Translations under genes and position numbers: made by a program
In this document: piece by piece, positions 29,831 through 39,486 of the stretch
Layout: each line of letters opens with the position of its first letter
How positions within the stretch are numbered: position 1 is the stretch's first letter
Notes under the pieces: model-generated
Seen by the model: only the letters and a program-made list of their open reading frames with translations
Told to the model about the DNA's origin: nothing
The model's database searches: none
Origin: Nitrobacteraceae bacterium AZCC 1564
GTDB lineage: Bacteria; Pseudomonadota; Alphaproteobacteria; Rhizobiales; Xanthobacteraceae
Assembly (NCBI GenBank): GCA_036924835.1
Contig: JBAGRR010000001.1
Span: 124,001-188,000 of the forward strand
Length of the DNA stretch: 64,000 bases
Direction of reading: 5' to 3'

Positions 29831-30853
29831 ATGGCATCAGCGAAGAAGACCGCAACGCAGGAAGCTGGCAATGGCTCCCGCCATCCATCAAATTTTGCTT
29901 TCACAAAAGAACAAGAGCTTCATGCATTTCGCGAGATGCTGTTGATCCGCCGTTTCGAGGAAAAGGCAGGTCAACTTTACGGCATGGGGGCTATCGGCGG
30001 CTTCTGCCATCTCTACATCGGCCAGGAAGCGATCGTGGTCGGCATGCAGCTCGCGCTCAAGGATGGCGATCAAGTCATCACCGGTTACCGTGATCACGGC
30101 CACATGCTGGCCACCGGCATGGATCCAAAGGGCGTGATGGCTGAGTTGACGGGACGTGCTGCCGGCTACTCGAAAGGCAAGGGCGGCTCCATGCACATGT
30201 TCAGCAAGGAGAAGGCCTTCTACGGCGGTCACGGTATCGTCGGTGCGCAGGTGCCGCTCGGAACCGGTCTGGCTTTCGCCAATCGTTACCGTGGTAATGA
30301 CAATGTCAGCATTGCCTATTTCGGCGACGGTGCGGCCAACCAGGGGCAGGTTTACGAAAGCTTCAACATGGCGGAGCTTTGGAAGCTCCCCGTCATCTAC
30401 ATTATCGAAAACAACCGATACGCCATGGGCACGTCAGTGACGCGTTCCTCCGCGCAGACCGATTTTTCCAAGCGCGGCGCTTCATTCAACATCCCCGGAG
30501 AGCAGGTCGACGGCATGGATGTGCGGGCGGTGAAGGCTGCCGGTGACAAGGCTGTGAAGTGGTGTCGCGAAGGCAACGGTCCCTACATCCTCGAGATGCA
30601 GACCTACCGCTATCGCGGTCACTCAATGTCCGATCCCGCGAAGTACCGGACTCGCGAAGAGGTGGACAAGGTTCGTCATGATCAGGACCCGATCGAACAG
30701 GTCCGGCTGCGTTTGCTCGACATGAAGGTCAGCGAGCAGGAGCTCAAGGCGATCGACGCCGAGGTGCGTGATATCGTCAACGCATCCGCTGATTTCGCGC
30801 AGCACCAGCCGGAGCCCGATGTGTCCGAGCTCTACACCGACATCTACCGCTAA
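29831..30853 (+). CDS. pdhA: Pyruvate dehydrogenase E1 alpha subunit
   Basis: With PdhB forms the thiamine-diphosphate E1 that decarboxylates pyruvate. 340 residues: FEEKAGQLYGMGAIGGFCHLYIGQEA, HGHMLATG, the thiamine motif GDGAANQGQVYESFNMAELWKLPVIYIIENN, and the regulatory-loop region YRYRGHSMSDPAKYR. ATG at 29831 is preferred; a TTG at 29801 directly abutting GAGAGGA is too close to serve. First of a pdhA-pdhB-pdhC-lpd cluster; the 154 nt before it should hold the promoter. Confidence 0.97.
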   Translation: MASAKKTATQEAGNGSRHPSNFAFTKEQELHAFREMLLIRRFEEKAGQLYGMGAIGGFCHLYIGQEAIVVGMQLALKDGDQVITGYRDHGHMLATGMDPKGVMAELTGRAAGYSKGKGGSMHMFSKEKAFYGGHGIVGAQVPLGTGLAFANRYRGNDNVSIAYFGDGAANQGQVYESFNMAELWKLPVIYIIENNRYAMGTSVTRSSAQTDFSKRGASFNIPGEQVDGMDVRAVKAAGDKAVKWCREGNGPYILEMQTYRYRGHSMSDPAKYRTREEVDKVRHDQDPIEQVRLRLLDMKVSEQELKAIDAEVRDIVNASADFAQHQPEPDVSELYTDIYR

Positions 30854-30884
30854 GCGCAGACCTACAGATTAGTCCGGAGTGATC

Positions 30885-32306
30885 ATGCCGATTCAAGTTC
30901 TTATGCCTGCGCTTTCGCCAACGATGGAGAAAGGCAACCTTTCGAAATGGCTGAAAAAAGAGGGCGAGGCCATCAAGTCCGGTGACGTCATCGCCGAAAT
31001 CGAAACCGACAAAGCCACGATGGAAGTCGAGGCGACAGATGAAGGGACGCTCGGCAAAATTCTCGTTGCCGAAGGCACCAACGACGTCGCGGTCAACACG
31101 CCGATCGCAACCATCCTGAGCGACGGTGAAAGCGCCTCCGATCTCGATAAGGCACCGGCAACTGCGACAGCCAAGGCGGCTGCCGAGTCACCGAGTGTTC
31201 AGCAGGAAGTTCAAGAGTCTCGTGCACCTGTTGGTGAAGGCAAGCCGCAGATCAGTGCGCCACCGGCTGTTGCTGCACCCGCGGCTCCGGTAGAGCCAGA
31301 TCCCGAAGTGCCCGCCGGCACCGAGATGGTGAAGATGACCGTGCGCGAAGCACTGCGCGACGCCATGGCCGAGGAAATGCGCCGCGATGGCGACGTCTTC
31401 ATCATGGGTGAGGAAGTCGCTGAGTACCAGGGTGCCTATAAGGTAACCCAAGGGTTGTTGCAGGAGTTCGGCGCCAAGCGCGTGATCGATACGCCAATCA
31501 CCGAGCACGGTTTCGCTGGCGTTGGCATCGGCGCTGCGATGGCCGGCCTGAAGCCGATCGTGGAGTTCATGACCTTTAACTTCGCCATGCAGGCGATGGA
31601 CCAGATCATCAACTCGGCAGCCAAGACGCTTTATATGTCCGGTGGCCAGATGGGCTGTTCGATCGTCTTCCGTGGCCCGAATGGTGCTGCCGCTCGTGTC
31701 GCGGCCCAGCACAGCCAGGATTATTCATCGTGGTATTCGCAGATCCCTGGCCTGAAGGTGGTGTCGCCTTATTCGCCGGCCGACGCGAAGGGTCTGCTCA
31801 AGGCGGCGATCCGCGATCCCAATCCGGTGATCTTCCTTGAAAACGAAATTCTCTATGGTCACTCGGGCGATGTGCCGAAGCTCGATGATTATGTCATTCC
31901 GATCGGTAAGGCCCGCATCGTCCGCGCAGGCGGACATGTCACGGTGATCTCCTGGTCGCACGGCATGACCTATGCGCTGCAAGCGGCGGACGAACTCGCC
32001 AAGGAAGGCATCGAGGCTGAGGTCATTGATCTTCGCACCTTGCGTCCGATGGACACTGAAACGCTGGTCGAGTCAGTAAAGAAGACCGGCCGTGCTGTGG
32101 TGGTCGAGGAGGGCTGGCAACAGTCTGGCGTTGGCGCCGAGATTGCTGCACGGCTGATGGAGCACGCGTTCGACTATCTCGACTCACCGGTGGCGCGGGT
32201 GTCCGGCAAGGACGTGCCGATGCCATACGCAGCCAACCTCGAGAAGCTCGCGTTGCCTACAACGGCTGAAGTCGTCGCAGCAGCCAAAGCTGTTACCTAT
32301 CGCTGA
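30885..32306 (+). CDS. pdhB: Pyruvate dehydrogenase E1 beta subunit with N-terminal lipoyl domain
   Basis: 473 residues in two parts: a lipoyl domain (1-78) with the lipoylated lysine in [13 protein letters not shown], a 60-residue Ala/Pro linker, then a standard E1-beta from about 145 ([55 protein letters not shown]). The extra lipoyl domain on E1-beta is a known feature of alphaproteobacterial PDH. ATG at 30885 is preferred, with GGAG 6 nt upstream; a GTG two codons earlier is less likely. 31 nt after pdhA. Confidence 0.97.
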   Translation: MPIQVLMPALSPTMEKGNLSKWLKKEGEAIKSGDVIAEIETDKATMEVEATDEGTLGKILVAEGTNDVAVNTPIATILSDGESASDLDKAPATATAKAAAESPSVQQEVQESRAPVGEGKPQISAPPAVAAPAAPVEPDPEVPAGTEMVKMTVREALRDAMAEEMRRDGDVFIMGEEVAEYQGAYKVTQGLLQEFGAKRVIDTPITEHGFAGVGIGAAMAGLKPIVEFMTFNFAMQAMDQIINSAAKTLYMSGGQMGCSIVFRGPNGAAARVAAQHSQDYSSWYSQIPGLKVVSPYSPADAKGLLKAAIRDPNPVIFLENEILYGHSGDVPKLDDYVIPIGKARIVRAGGHVTVISWSHGMTYALQAADELAKEGIEAEVIDLRTLRPMDTETLVESVKKTGRAVVVEEGWQQSGVGAEIAARLMEHAFDYLDSPVARVSGKDVPMPYAANLEKLALPTTAEVVAAAKAVTYR

Positions 32307-32324
32307 GAGAGCAGGGCCTGGATC

Positions 32325-33698
32325 ATGCCGATCAACATTTTAATGCCCGCGCTTTCGCCCACCATGGAAAAGGGCAACCTGTCCAAGTGGCTCAAGAAGG
32401 AAGGCGACAAGGTCAAGTCTGGTGACGTGATTGCCGAGATCGAAACCGACAAGGCGACGATGGAAGTCGAAGCCGTCGACGAAGGAACGATCGCCAAGAT
32501 CCTCGTGCCGGAAGGCACGCAGGACGTTCCGGTCAACAATGTGATCGCGGTGCTCGCCGCAGACGGCGAGGACGTGAAGGCTGCTGGAGCAGGGGCTGCG
32601 TCTGCCGCACCGGCCAAATCAGAACCCGCTAAGTCAGAAGCACCGGCTGCACCCGCACCGAAAGCGGCAGCTCCTACTGCGACGCCAGCGCCAGCGCCAA
32701 CACCGGCACCAGCCGCCGCTGCTCCTGCGCCCGCGCCATCGGCACCGCCAAAGGCTGCGTCTGCCGCGCCCAGCAATGGTGCGCGCGTCTTCTCGTCTCC
32801 GCTCGCCCGCCGCTTGGCGAAAGAAGCGGGCATCGATCTGTCACGGGTGAATGGATCCGGTCCGCACGGTCGCGTGGTTGCTCGCGATATCGAGCAGGCG
32901 AAGTCGGGTCAGGGTCTTAAGCCCGCTGCGGCTCCGGCAATTGCACCGGCCGCGGGTCCCTCCGATCAGCAGATCCGTGCGCTGTTCCAGGACGGCGAGT
33001 ACGAGGTCGTGCCGCACGACGGCATGCGCAAGGTGATCGCGCAGCGTCTGTCGGCGTCGGACCGCGATATCCCGCAATACTATCTGACTGCGGACTGCGA
33101 TATCGGCAAACTCGTCGCTGCGCGCGAAGAGATCAATGCACTTGCGCCGAAGGACAAGGAAGGCAAGCCGACCTACAAGCTTTCGGTCAATGACTTCGTC
33201 ATCAAGGCACTCGCGATGGCCTTGCAGCGCGTCCCCGAAGCTAACGTGACATGGACTGACGAGGCGATGCTGCACCACAAGGTGTCAGACATCTCCGTGG
33301 CGGTCTCTATCCCAACTGGCCTGATCACGCCGATCATCCGCAACGCTCACAGCAAGTCGGTTTCGCAGATTTCAGCCGACATGAAAGATCTCGCGTCACG
33401 GGCCAAGGCCCGCAAGCTGAAGCCGGAAGAGTATCAGGGCGGCTCCTCTGCGGTGTCGAACCTTGGCATGTACGGCATGAAGCAGTTCACCGCCGTGATC
33501 AATCCGCCGCAGACCTCCATCCTTGCGGTCGGCATGAGCGAAGAACGGCCGGTGGTTCGCAACGGCAAGATCGAGATCGCCAACATCATGACGGTCACGC
33601 TGACGTGCGATCACCGCGCCATGGACGGCGCGCTCGGCGCCCAGCTCCTGAGCGCGTTCAAGCTGCTGATCGAAAATCCTGTGATGATGGTGGTGTAG
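32325..33698 (+). CDS. pdhC: Dihydrolipoamide acetyltransferase (PDH E2)
   Basis: Core of the complex, transferring the acetyl group to CoA. 457 residues: one lipoyl domain (1-78, [13 protein letters not shown]), a long Ala/Pro-rich swinging linker (about 85-150), a peripheral-subunit-binding domain ([34 protein letters not shown]), a second linker, and the catalytic domain ending in the acetyltransferase motif [14 protein letters not shown]. The lipoyl domain is nearly the same as that of PdhB. Confidence 0.97.
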   Translation: MPINILMPALSPTMEKGNLSKWLKKEGDKVKSGDVIAEIETDKATMEVEAVDEGTIAKILVPEGTQDVPVNNVIAVLAADGEDVKAAGAGAASAAPAKSEPAKSEAPAAPAPKAAAPTATPAPAPTPAPAAAAPAPAPSAPPKAASAAPSNGARVFSSPLARRLAKEAGIDLSRVNGSGPHGRVVARDIEQAKSGQGLKPAAAPAIAPAAGPSDQQIRALFQDGEYEVVPHDGMRKVIAQRLSASDRDIPQYYLTADCDIGKLVAAREEINALAPKDKEGKPTYKLSVNDFVIKALAMALQRVPEANVTWTDEAMLHHKVSDISVAVSIPTGLITPIIRNAHSKSVSQISADMKDLASRAKARKLKPEEYQGGSSAVSNLGMYGMKQFTAVINPPQTSILAVGMSEERPVVRNGKIEIANIMTVTLTCDHRAMDGALGAQLLSAFKLLIENPVMMVV

Positions 33699-33720
33699 TC
33701 AAGCACTGAGGGCGAGGCCG

Positions 33721-33837
33721 TGCGGCTCTTTCTCACGGCACTAACTGCTGCAAGCGCGTCCTTTGTCGTCGGATTTGGAGGCATGCTCGCGAGCTCGGCA
33801 CTTGTCCCTTGCCGCAGCGCCCCCGCCATTTGTTGAA
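33721..33837 (+). CDS. Possible 38-residue peptide between pdhC and lpd
   Basis: Open frame from GTG at 33721 (read as Met, then RLFLTALTAASASFVVGFGG) to TGA at 33835. The first 25 residues look like a signal peptide or membrane segment; two cysteines are near the end (LVPCRSAPAIC). GAGG lies a few bases upstream. The 168-nt gap in an otherwise compact operon is consistent with a small gene, but without a comparison this is weak. Confidence 0.3.
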
Positions 33838-33866
33838 AACGCGCCTTTCGGCGCACGGAGCGTTAC

Positions 33867-35288
33867 ATGGCTGATACATCTTTCGACGTCGTAGTCATCG
33901 GTTCAGGACCTGGCGGCTATGTCACCGCGATCCGCGCGGCACAGCTCGGCTTCAAGACCGCGATCGTCGAGAAGGCTTATCTCGGTGGCATCTGCAACAA
34001 CTGGGGTTGTATTCCGACCAAGGCGCTGCTGCGTTCGGCGGAAATCTATCACTACATGAAAAACGCCAAGGACTACGGACTGTCCGCGGACAACGTCTCG
34101 TTCGATCCGAAGGCGGTGATCGCGCGGTCACGCAACGTGGTGAAGCGCCTCAACAGCGGCGTCGAATTCTTAATGAAGAAGAACAAGATCACGATCATCT
34201 GGGGCGAGGCGACGCTCGAAGCGCCTGGCAAGTTCAGTGTGAAGAAGTCGCAGGCCGAGGCGCCGAAAGGTTCGTTGGGTGAGGGCAGCTATCTGGCCAA
34301 GCACATCATCGTCGCGACCGGTGCGCGTCCGCGCGTGTTTCCCGGTCTTGAGCCCGACAAGAAGCTGGTCTGGACCTATTTCGAGGCGATGAACCCGGAC
34401 AAGATGCCGAAGTCGCTGCTCGTGGTCGGCTCCGGCGCGATCGGCATCGAGTTCGCCTCGTTCTACCGCACCTTGGGTGCGGAGGTGACCGTGGTCGAAG
34501 TGCTGCCGCAGATTCTTCCGGTCGAGGACGCGGAGATCGCAGGCTTCGCCCGCAAACAGTTCGAGAAGCAGGGCATCAAGATCCTGACCGGCGCCAAGGT
34601 CACCAAGCTCGACAAGAAGGCCGACAGTGTTACCGCGACGATCGACGACGGGAAGGGCGGCACGCAGTCCCTGACCGTAGACCGCGTCATCTCGGCGGTT
34701 GGCGTCGTCGGTAATATCGAAGGCTTCGGACTTGAGAAGCTTGGCGTGAAGACCGACCGCGGCACCATCGTCATCGACGGTTACGGCAAGACCAACGTGC
34801 CAGGCATCTACGCCATCGGCGACGTTGCAGGCCCTCCGATGCTGGCCCACAAGGCCGAGCACGAAGGCATCATCTGCGTCGAGGCCATCAAGGGCATGCA
34901 TCCGCATCCGATGGATAAGACCCTGATCCCGGGCTGCACCTATTGCCATCCACAGGTCGCGTCCGTCGGGTTGACGGAAGCCAAGGCTAAGGAAGCCGGC
35001 AAGGACGTCCGCGTCGGCCGTTTCCCGTTCGTCGGCAACGGCAAGGCCATCGCGCAGGGCGAGGATCAGGGCATGGCCAAGGTCGTCTTCGACAAGAAGA
35101 CCGGCCAGCTTCTCGGTGCCCACATGGTCGGCGCCGAGGTGACCGAACTGATCCAGGGTTTCGTCGTAGCAATGAACCTGGAGACAACGGAAGAGGAGCT
35201 TTTCCACACCATCTTCCCGCATCCGACCATCTCCGAGACCATGAAGGAAGCGGTGCTCGACGCCTATGGGCGCGTGCTGAACATGTGA
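33867..35288 (+). CDS. lpdA: Dihydrolipoamide dehydrogenase (PDH E3)
   Basis: Reoxidises dihydrolipoamide with FAD and NAD. 473 residues: FAD-binding VIGSGPGGYVTAIRAAQLG, redox-active disulfide in GGICNNWGCIPTKAL, NAD-binding VVGSGAIGIEFASFYRTLGAEV, and the C-terminal catalytic His-Glu in HTIFPHPTISETMKEA. Last gene of the PDH cluster, followed by a terminator-like hairpin. Confidence 0.97.
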   Translation: MADTSFDVVVIGSGPGGYVTAIRAAQLGFKTAIVEKAYLGGICNNWGCIPTKALLRSAEIYHYMKNAKDYGLSADNVSFDPKAVIARSRNVVKRLNSGVEFLMKKNKITIIWGEATLEAPGKFSVKKSQAEAPKGSLGEGSYLAKHIIVATGARPRVFPGLEPDKKLVWTYFEAMNPDKMPKSLLVVGSGAIGIEFASFYRTLGAEVTVVEVLPQILPVEDAEIAGFARKQFEKQGIKILTGAKVTKLDKKADSVTATIDDGKGGTQSLTVDRVISAVGVVGNIEGFGLEKLGVKTDRGTIVIDGYGKTNVPGIYAIGDVAGPPMLAHKAEHEGIICVEAIKGMHPHPMDKTLIPGCTYCHPQVASVGLTEAKAKEAGKDVRVGRFPFVGNGKAIAQGEDQGMAKVVFDKKTGQLLGAHMVGAEVTELIQGFVVAMNLETTEEELFHTIFPHPTISETMKEAVLDAYGRVLNM

Positions 35289-35301
35289 GAACGGCCCTTG
35301 G

Positions 35302-35324
35302 TGCGGGCTGCAAATAAGCCCGCA
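35302..35324 (+). terminator. Hairpin downstream of lpdA
   Basis: Perfect 8-bp stem TGCGGGCT (35302-35309) and AGCCCGCA (35317-35324), loop of 7 nt, followed by TTGTCAT. It starts 14 nt after the lpdA stop and fits a terminator of the PDH operon with a weak U-tract. Confidence 0.55.
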
Positions 35325-35394
35325 TTGTCATCAGCATGCGGCAAATTCATGCGACACCTGTTGATATCTTAACGGCCATTCCGGGGATGATCTG

Positions 35395-35673
35395 ATGAGC
35401 GACGCACAGGCATTTCTCAGTCAGCCGGGAGTGGGGTTCTTCACCATGATCCTGATCGGCGCCATTGCCGGTTGGATCGCCGAGCGCGTCACCGAATCCA
35501 ATCACGGGATCTTCACCAACATTCTGGTCGGTATTGCGGGCTCCTTCGTCGGCGCCAAGCTCGCCGAGATCGCTCAAGTGCCCGTGTTCGGCTTCATGCG
35601 CACACTGATTTCAGCTTCGATCGGTGCTATACTGATTTTGTTAGCATGGCGCTCTTTGCGTGGTCGCCGTTAA
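35395..35673 (+). CDS. GlsB/YeaQ/YmgE-type stress membrane protein
   Basis: 92 residues, three hydrophobic segments with the family's glycine-rich pattern: FFTMILIGAIAGWIAERVT, GIFTNILVGIAGSFVGAKLAE and a final helix. Members are small transglycosylase-associated inner membrane proteins induced by stress; activity unknown. Independent gene between lpdA and ilvD. Confidence 0.88.
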   Translation: MSDAQAFLSQPGVGFFTMILIGAIAGWIAERVTESNHGIFTNILVGIAGSFVGAKLAEIAQVPVFGFMRTLISASIGAILILLAWRSLRGRR

Positions 35674-35901
35674 GGCAAGCCAGTCTTTCCTCCCATGTCT
35701 CGGCTTTGTCCTTAAGCCGCCTGTGTCGAAGAGCGACACCTTCCTCGTTGCGCCGCCGCAACGGATGTGGCGAGGTCGCAACACTTGGTGAACATTTAAC
35801 CGTCGCGGCATGAAGCTCTTGCGTGCGCCGCGATTTGGCCACACGCCTCAATGACATCGTAACTTCGTTAGCTCAGGGCTACTTTGCTCGCGAAGGTACT
35901 G

Positions 35902-35926
35902 GAAATTCCAGCCTTTTGGGAATTTC
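35902..35926 (+). promoter_or_regulatory. Hairpin in the ilvD leader
   Basis: GAAATTCC (35902-35909) pairs with GGAATTTC (35919-35926) around a 9-nt loop with TTTT, 35 nt before the ilvD start. The 287 nt between the GlsB-type gene and ilvD hold no other gene that I can support. A leader-peptide attenuator is not evident. Confidence 0.3.
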
Positions 35927-35960
35927 GGTTTTGGCGGGTGGCTGCAGGCAAAGGTTCACG

Positions 35961-37685
35961 ATGGACGCGAAGACCAACATCAAGGGCAGACTGCCGAGCC
36001 GTCATGTGACGGAAGGCCCCTCGCGCGCGCCACATCGGTCGTACCTCTACGCCATGGGCCTGACCACCGAGCAGATTCACCAGCCCTTCGTCGGCGTGGC
36101 GTCCTGCTGGAATGAGGCAGCTCCCTGCAACATCTCCCTGATGCGCCAGGCTCAGGCCGCCAAAAAGGGGGTCGCCGCGGCCGGCGGTACGCCGCGCGAG
36201 TTTTGCACCATCACCGTGACCGACGGTATCGCCATGGGCCACGACGGTATGCGTTCGTCGCTGCCATCACGTGAGACCATTGCTGACTCGGTCGAACTGA
36301 CCGTGCGTGGCCATGCCTATGACGCACTGATCGGCCTGGCCGGGTGCGATAAGTCTCTGCCGGGCATGATGATGGCGATGCTGCGTCTCAACGTGCCGTC
36401 GATCTTCATCTATGGCGGCTCGATTCTGCCGGGTAACTTCCGGGGCCAGCAGGTCACCGTCCAGGACATGTTCGAGGCGGTCGGCAAGCATTCGGTCGGC
36501 CAGATGTCCGACGAAGACCTCGATGAAATCGAGCGAGTGGCGTGTCCTTCAGCAGGCGCCTGCGGTGCCCAATTTACAGCCAACACTATGGCGACGGTGT
36601 CCGAAGCGATTGGACTGGCGCTGCCTTATTCAGCCGGTGCACCGGCGCCTTACGAAATCCGTGACTCCTTCTGCGTGGCGGCAGGCGAGAAGATCATGGA
36701 GTTGATCGCCTCCAATATCCGTCCGCGCGACATAGTGACACGCAAGTCCTTGGAAAACGCTGCTGCCGTAGTTGCGGCGTCCGGTGGCTCGACTAACGCG
36801 GCGTTGCATCTGCCGGCGATGGCGCACGAGTGCGGAATTGAATTCGACCTGTTCGACGTCGCCGAAATCTTCAAAAAGACACCGTATATCGCGGATTTGA
36901 AGCCAGGCGGCCGCTATGTCGCCAAAGACATGTTTGAGGCTGGTGGCATTCCGCTGCTGATGAAAACGTTATTGGATCACGGCTACCTGCACGGCGACTG
37001 CATGACAGTCACCGGCCGCACGATTGCCGAAAATCTCAAAAACGTGAAATGGAATCCCCACCAGGATGTAGTGCGATCTGCCGATAACCCTATTACGTTA
37101 ACCGGCGGCGTGGTGGGCATGAAAGGTAATCTCGCGCCAGACGGCGCGATCGTTAAGGTCGCTGGCATGTCCGTCCTTAAGTTCACCGGTCCTGCGCGTT
37201 GCTTCGATTGCGAAGAGGATGCGTTTGAGTGCGTGAACAACAAGACCTACAAAGAAGGCGACGTCATCGTGATCCGCTACGAGGGCCCCAAGGGTGGCCC
37301 CGGCATGCGGGAGATGCTTCAAACCACTGCCGCCCTCACTGGTCAGGGAATGGGCGGGAAGGTTGCCCTCATTACTGATGGACGTTTCTCCGGAGCAACC
37401 CGTGGCTTCTGCGTCGGCCATGTCGGTCCCGAAGCTGCCGTCGGCGGCCCGATCGGCCTCATCCGCGACGGCGATATCATCGAACTTGATGCGATAAATG
37501 GCACACTCGACGTCAAATTGACGGATGCGGAGCTTGCCGAACGCAAAAAAGCCTGGAAGCCACGCGAGACGCGGGTTGGATCAGGCGTGCTCTGGAAATA
37601 TGCCCAACAGGTTGGACCGGCGGTTAAAGGCGCCGTCACCCATCCCGGCGGGTCGGCCGAGAAAACCTGTTATGCGGATATCTGA
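35961..37685 (+). CDS. ilvD: Dihydroxy-acid dehydratase
   Basis: Iron-sulfur dehydratase of isoleucine and valine synthesis. 574 residues; cluster-ligand and catalytic regions are [43 protein letters not shown] and [11 protein letters not shown], with [19 protein letters not shown] near the C-terminus. The frame extends upstream, but the ATG at 35961 behind AAAGG is where similarity to the family begins. Its last 14 nt overlap the next gene. Confidence 0.97.
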   Translation: MDAKTNIKGRLPSRHVTEGPSRAPHRSYLYAMGLTTEQIHQPFVGVASCWNEAAPCNISLMRQAQAAKKGVAAAGGTPREFCTITVTDGIAMGHDGMRSSLPSRETIADSVELTVRGHAYDALIGLAGCDKSLPGMMMAMLRLNVPSIFIYGGSILPGNFRGQQVTVQDMFEAVGKHSVGQMSDEDLDEIERVACPSAGACGAQFTANTMATVSEAIGLALPYSAGAPAPYEIRDSFCVAAGEKIMELIASNIRPRDIVTRKSLENAAAVVAASGGSTNAALHLPAMAHECGIEFDLFDVAEIFKKTPYIADLKPGGRYVAKDMFEAGGIPLLMKTLLDHGYLHGDCMTVTGRTIAENLKNVKWNPHQDVVRSADNPITLTGGVVGMKGNLAPDGAIVKVAGMSVLKFTGPARCFDCEEDAFECVNNKTYKEGDVIVIRYEGPKGGPGMREMLQTTAALTGQGMGGKVALITDGRFSGATRGFCVGHVGPEAAVGGPIGLIRDGDIIELDAINGTLDVKLTDAELAERKKAWKPRETRVGSGVLWKYAQQVGPAVKGAVTHPGGSAEKTCYADI

Positions 37686-38499
37686 GCGCATTGCCGTCGT
37701 TGTTGCCCTGACGGCCACAGTTTTCGTGGCCGCCCCGGCTGTTGGCTTTGACGGGACGACGGCAGGCAGCCAGGAAGACGCCGCTCTGCCGGTCGTTGCC
37801 GCGCCGACCGGCGTTGCGATTGTCAAAAAGCCGGTCCCGCCGGCAAATGTCCCGCAACAGACCTCGTTGACCGCTCTTCAATACGCCGCCGAAGGCGGCC
37901 ATCCGGTTGCTCAGTGGAAGCTGGGACGCATGTACGCCAACGGCGACGGCGTCGCGCAGGACGATCTTCGCGCCTACGATTACTTCAGCAAGATCGCCAA
38001 CGCCCATGCCGAGGACAGCCCATCGGCGCCGCAAGCGGCCATTGTGGCCAACGCGTTCGTGGCGCTCGGCAAATACTACGTCTCTGGAATTCCGAACACC
38101 CGCGTGAAGGCTGATCCCGAGCGCGCCCGGGAAATGTTCTCCTATGCGGCGTCGTATTTCGGCAACGCCGAGGCTCAGTACAGCCTGGCCCGGATGTATC
38201 TCGACGGCGTGGGCATGCCGCAGGATGTCAAATACGGCATTCGCTGGCTCGGTCTTGCTGCCCGGAAAGGCCAGCATCAGGCTCAGGCTCTTCTTGGTCA
38301 GATGTTGTTCAATGGCGACAAGTTGCAGCGGCAGGCTGCACGTGGCCTCATGTGGCTGACCCTTGCTCAGGATAGCGCGTCGCCTGATGAGACCTGGATC
38401 AAGGAAAGCTACAAGACCGCGCTCGGCAAAGCGTCCGATGACGACCGGGCCATGGCGCTGAAGATGCTTGAGCGCTGGGTTCAGGGCCGACGGGACTAA
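37672..38499 (+). CDS. exoR: ExoR-like periplasmic Sel1-repeat regulator
   Basis: 275 residues: signal peptide (about 1-25, cleavage after APAVG), then Sel1/TPR-like repeats such as [30 protein letters not shown] and [20 protein letters not shown]. Layout and block order match ExoR of Sinorhizobium (DGVxQDDxxAF, NALLSLxxYYxxGI, then Sel1 repeats), the periplasmic inhibitor of the ExoS-ChvI two-component system that governs exopolysaccharide and motility. ATG at 37672 overlaps ilvD by 14 nt, placing it in the ilvD transcript. exoS and chvI are not in the window. Confidence 0.8.
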   Translation: MRISERIAVVVALTATVFVAAPAVGFDGTTAGSQEDAALPVVAAPTGVAIVKKPVPPANVPQQTSLTALQYAAEGGHPVAQWKLGRMYANGDGVAQDDLRAYDYFSKIANAHAEDSPSAPQAAIVANAFVALGKYYVSGIPNTRVKADPERAREMFSYAASYFGNAEAQYSLARMYLDGVGMPQDVKYGIRWLGLAARKGQHQAQALLGQMLFNGDKLQRQAARGLMWLTLAQDSASPDETWIKESYKTALGKASDDDRAMALKMLERWVQGRRD

Positions 38500-38540
38500 A
38501 GGCGGGGTTTGGCGGAGGCGCCGGCCTTCGAAGCGACCTC

Positions 38541-39326
38541 CTATTTCAGATCAAGATCGACCCACACGGGCACGTGGTCGGATGCCTTTTCCCATCCCCT
38601 GACATACCGGTCGATCCCAACATCCACCAGCCGGTCGGCTGCCTGCGGCGACAGCAGGAGATGGTCGATCCTAATGCCATTGTTCTTCGGCCAGGCGCCG
38701 GCTTGGTAATCCCAGAACGTGTATTGGTTCGGTTGGTCCGATACCGCGCGGAAAGCGTCGGTTAGTCCGATATTGAGCAGAGAGCGGAACCGCTCCCGGG
38801 TCTGGGGCAGGAATAGTGCATCACCTTGCCACGCCACAGGGTCGTGGACGTCGTCCGGCGTCGGGATCACGTTGAAATCGCCGGCCAACACGAAGGGCTG
38901 TTCCGCCTTCAATTGCTCCTTTGAATAATTAAGAAGCCTCTTCATCCAACTGATTTTATAAGAATATTTATCTGTATTTGGCGGATTGCCATTGGGCAAA
39001 TAGAGGCAAGCGATCCTCAGTGATCCGCTGCTGTGAGACACGACGCCCTCGAGAAAACGGGCGTGGAGGTCTTCAGGATCGCCGGCCAAGCGGGGGGTCG
39101 TTTCATCAAACCGATAGCGCGACAGCAGGGCTACCCCGTTGAAGGTTTTCTGGCCGTGGGTCACGACGTTGTATCCGAGGGCCTCGAGCGCTTCGCGCGG
39201 AAAGGCTTCGTCCGTGCACTTGATTTCCTGCAGACAGGCGATGTCCGGCGAGGTCTCTTTCAGCCACGTTTGCAGGTGGTCGAGTCGTTGGCGGATCGAG
39301 TTAACGTTCCATGTGGCAATACGCAT
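38541..39326 (-). CDS. xthA: Exodeoxyribonuclease III
   Basis: AP endonuclease and 3'-5' exonuclease of base-excision repair. 261 residues: RIATWNVNSIRQRLDHL start, CLQEIKC with the metal-binding glutamate, LAGDFNVIPTPDDVHDP, and the terminal DHVPVWVDL with the catalytic histidine. Independent gene convergent with exoR and divergent from the pump operon. Confidence 0.96.
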   Translation of the reverse strand: MRIATWNVNSIRQRLDHLQTWLKETSPDIACLQEIKCTDEAFPREALEALGYNVVTHGQKTFNGVALLSRYRFDETTPRLAGDPEDLHARFLEGVVSHSSGSLRIACLYLPNGNPPNTDKYSYKISWMKRLLNYSKEQLKAEQPFVLAGDFNVIPTPDDVHDPVAWQGDALFLPQTRERFRSLLNIGLTDAFRAVSDQPNQYTFWDYQAGAWPKNNGIRIDHLLLSPQAADRLVDVGIDRYVRGWEKASDHVPVWVDLDLK

Positions 39327-39486
39327 CCGACGGTCTCGCGTGGCTTCGGTTATATTATTTCCCGTCCATCCCGTACCATGGCGGGAGCGGCCGTGATAAG
39401 GCGTATAACAATAATGCAGCTAAACAGGCGTCTGAATTGAGGAAATGCCGATCATCCAATTGTGGATGATCTATGCGCGAGTCGAG

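Noticed and set aside
34170-35222. Minus-strand frame of 350 codons inside lpdA
   Set aside because: Antisense shadow; lpdA is certain.
35823-35960. N-terminal extension of ilvD
   Set aside because: No family member has it, and ATG 35961 with AAAGG matches the usual protein start.
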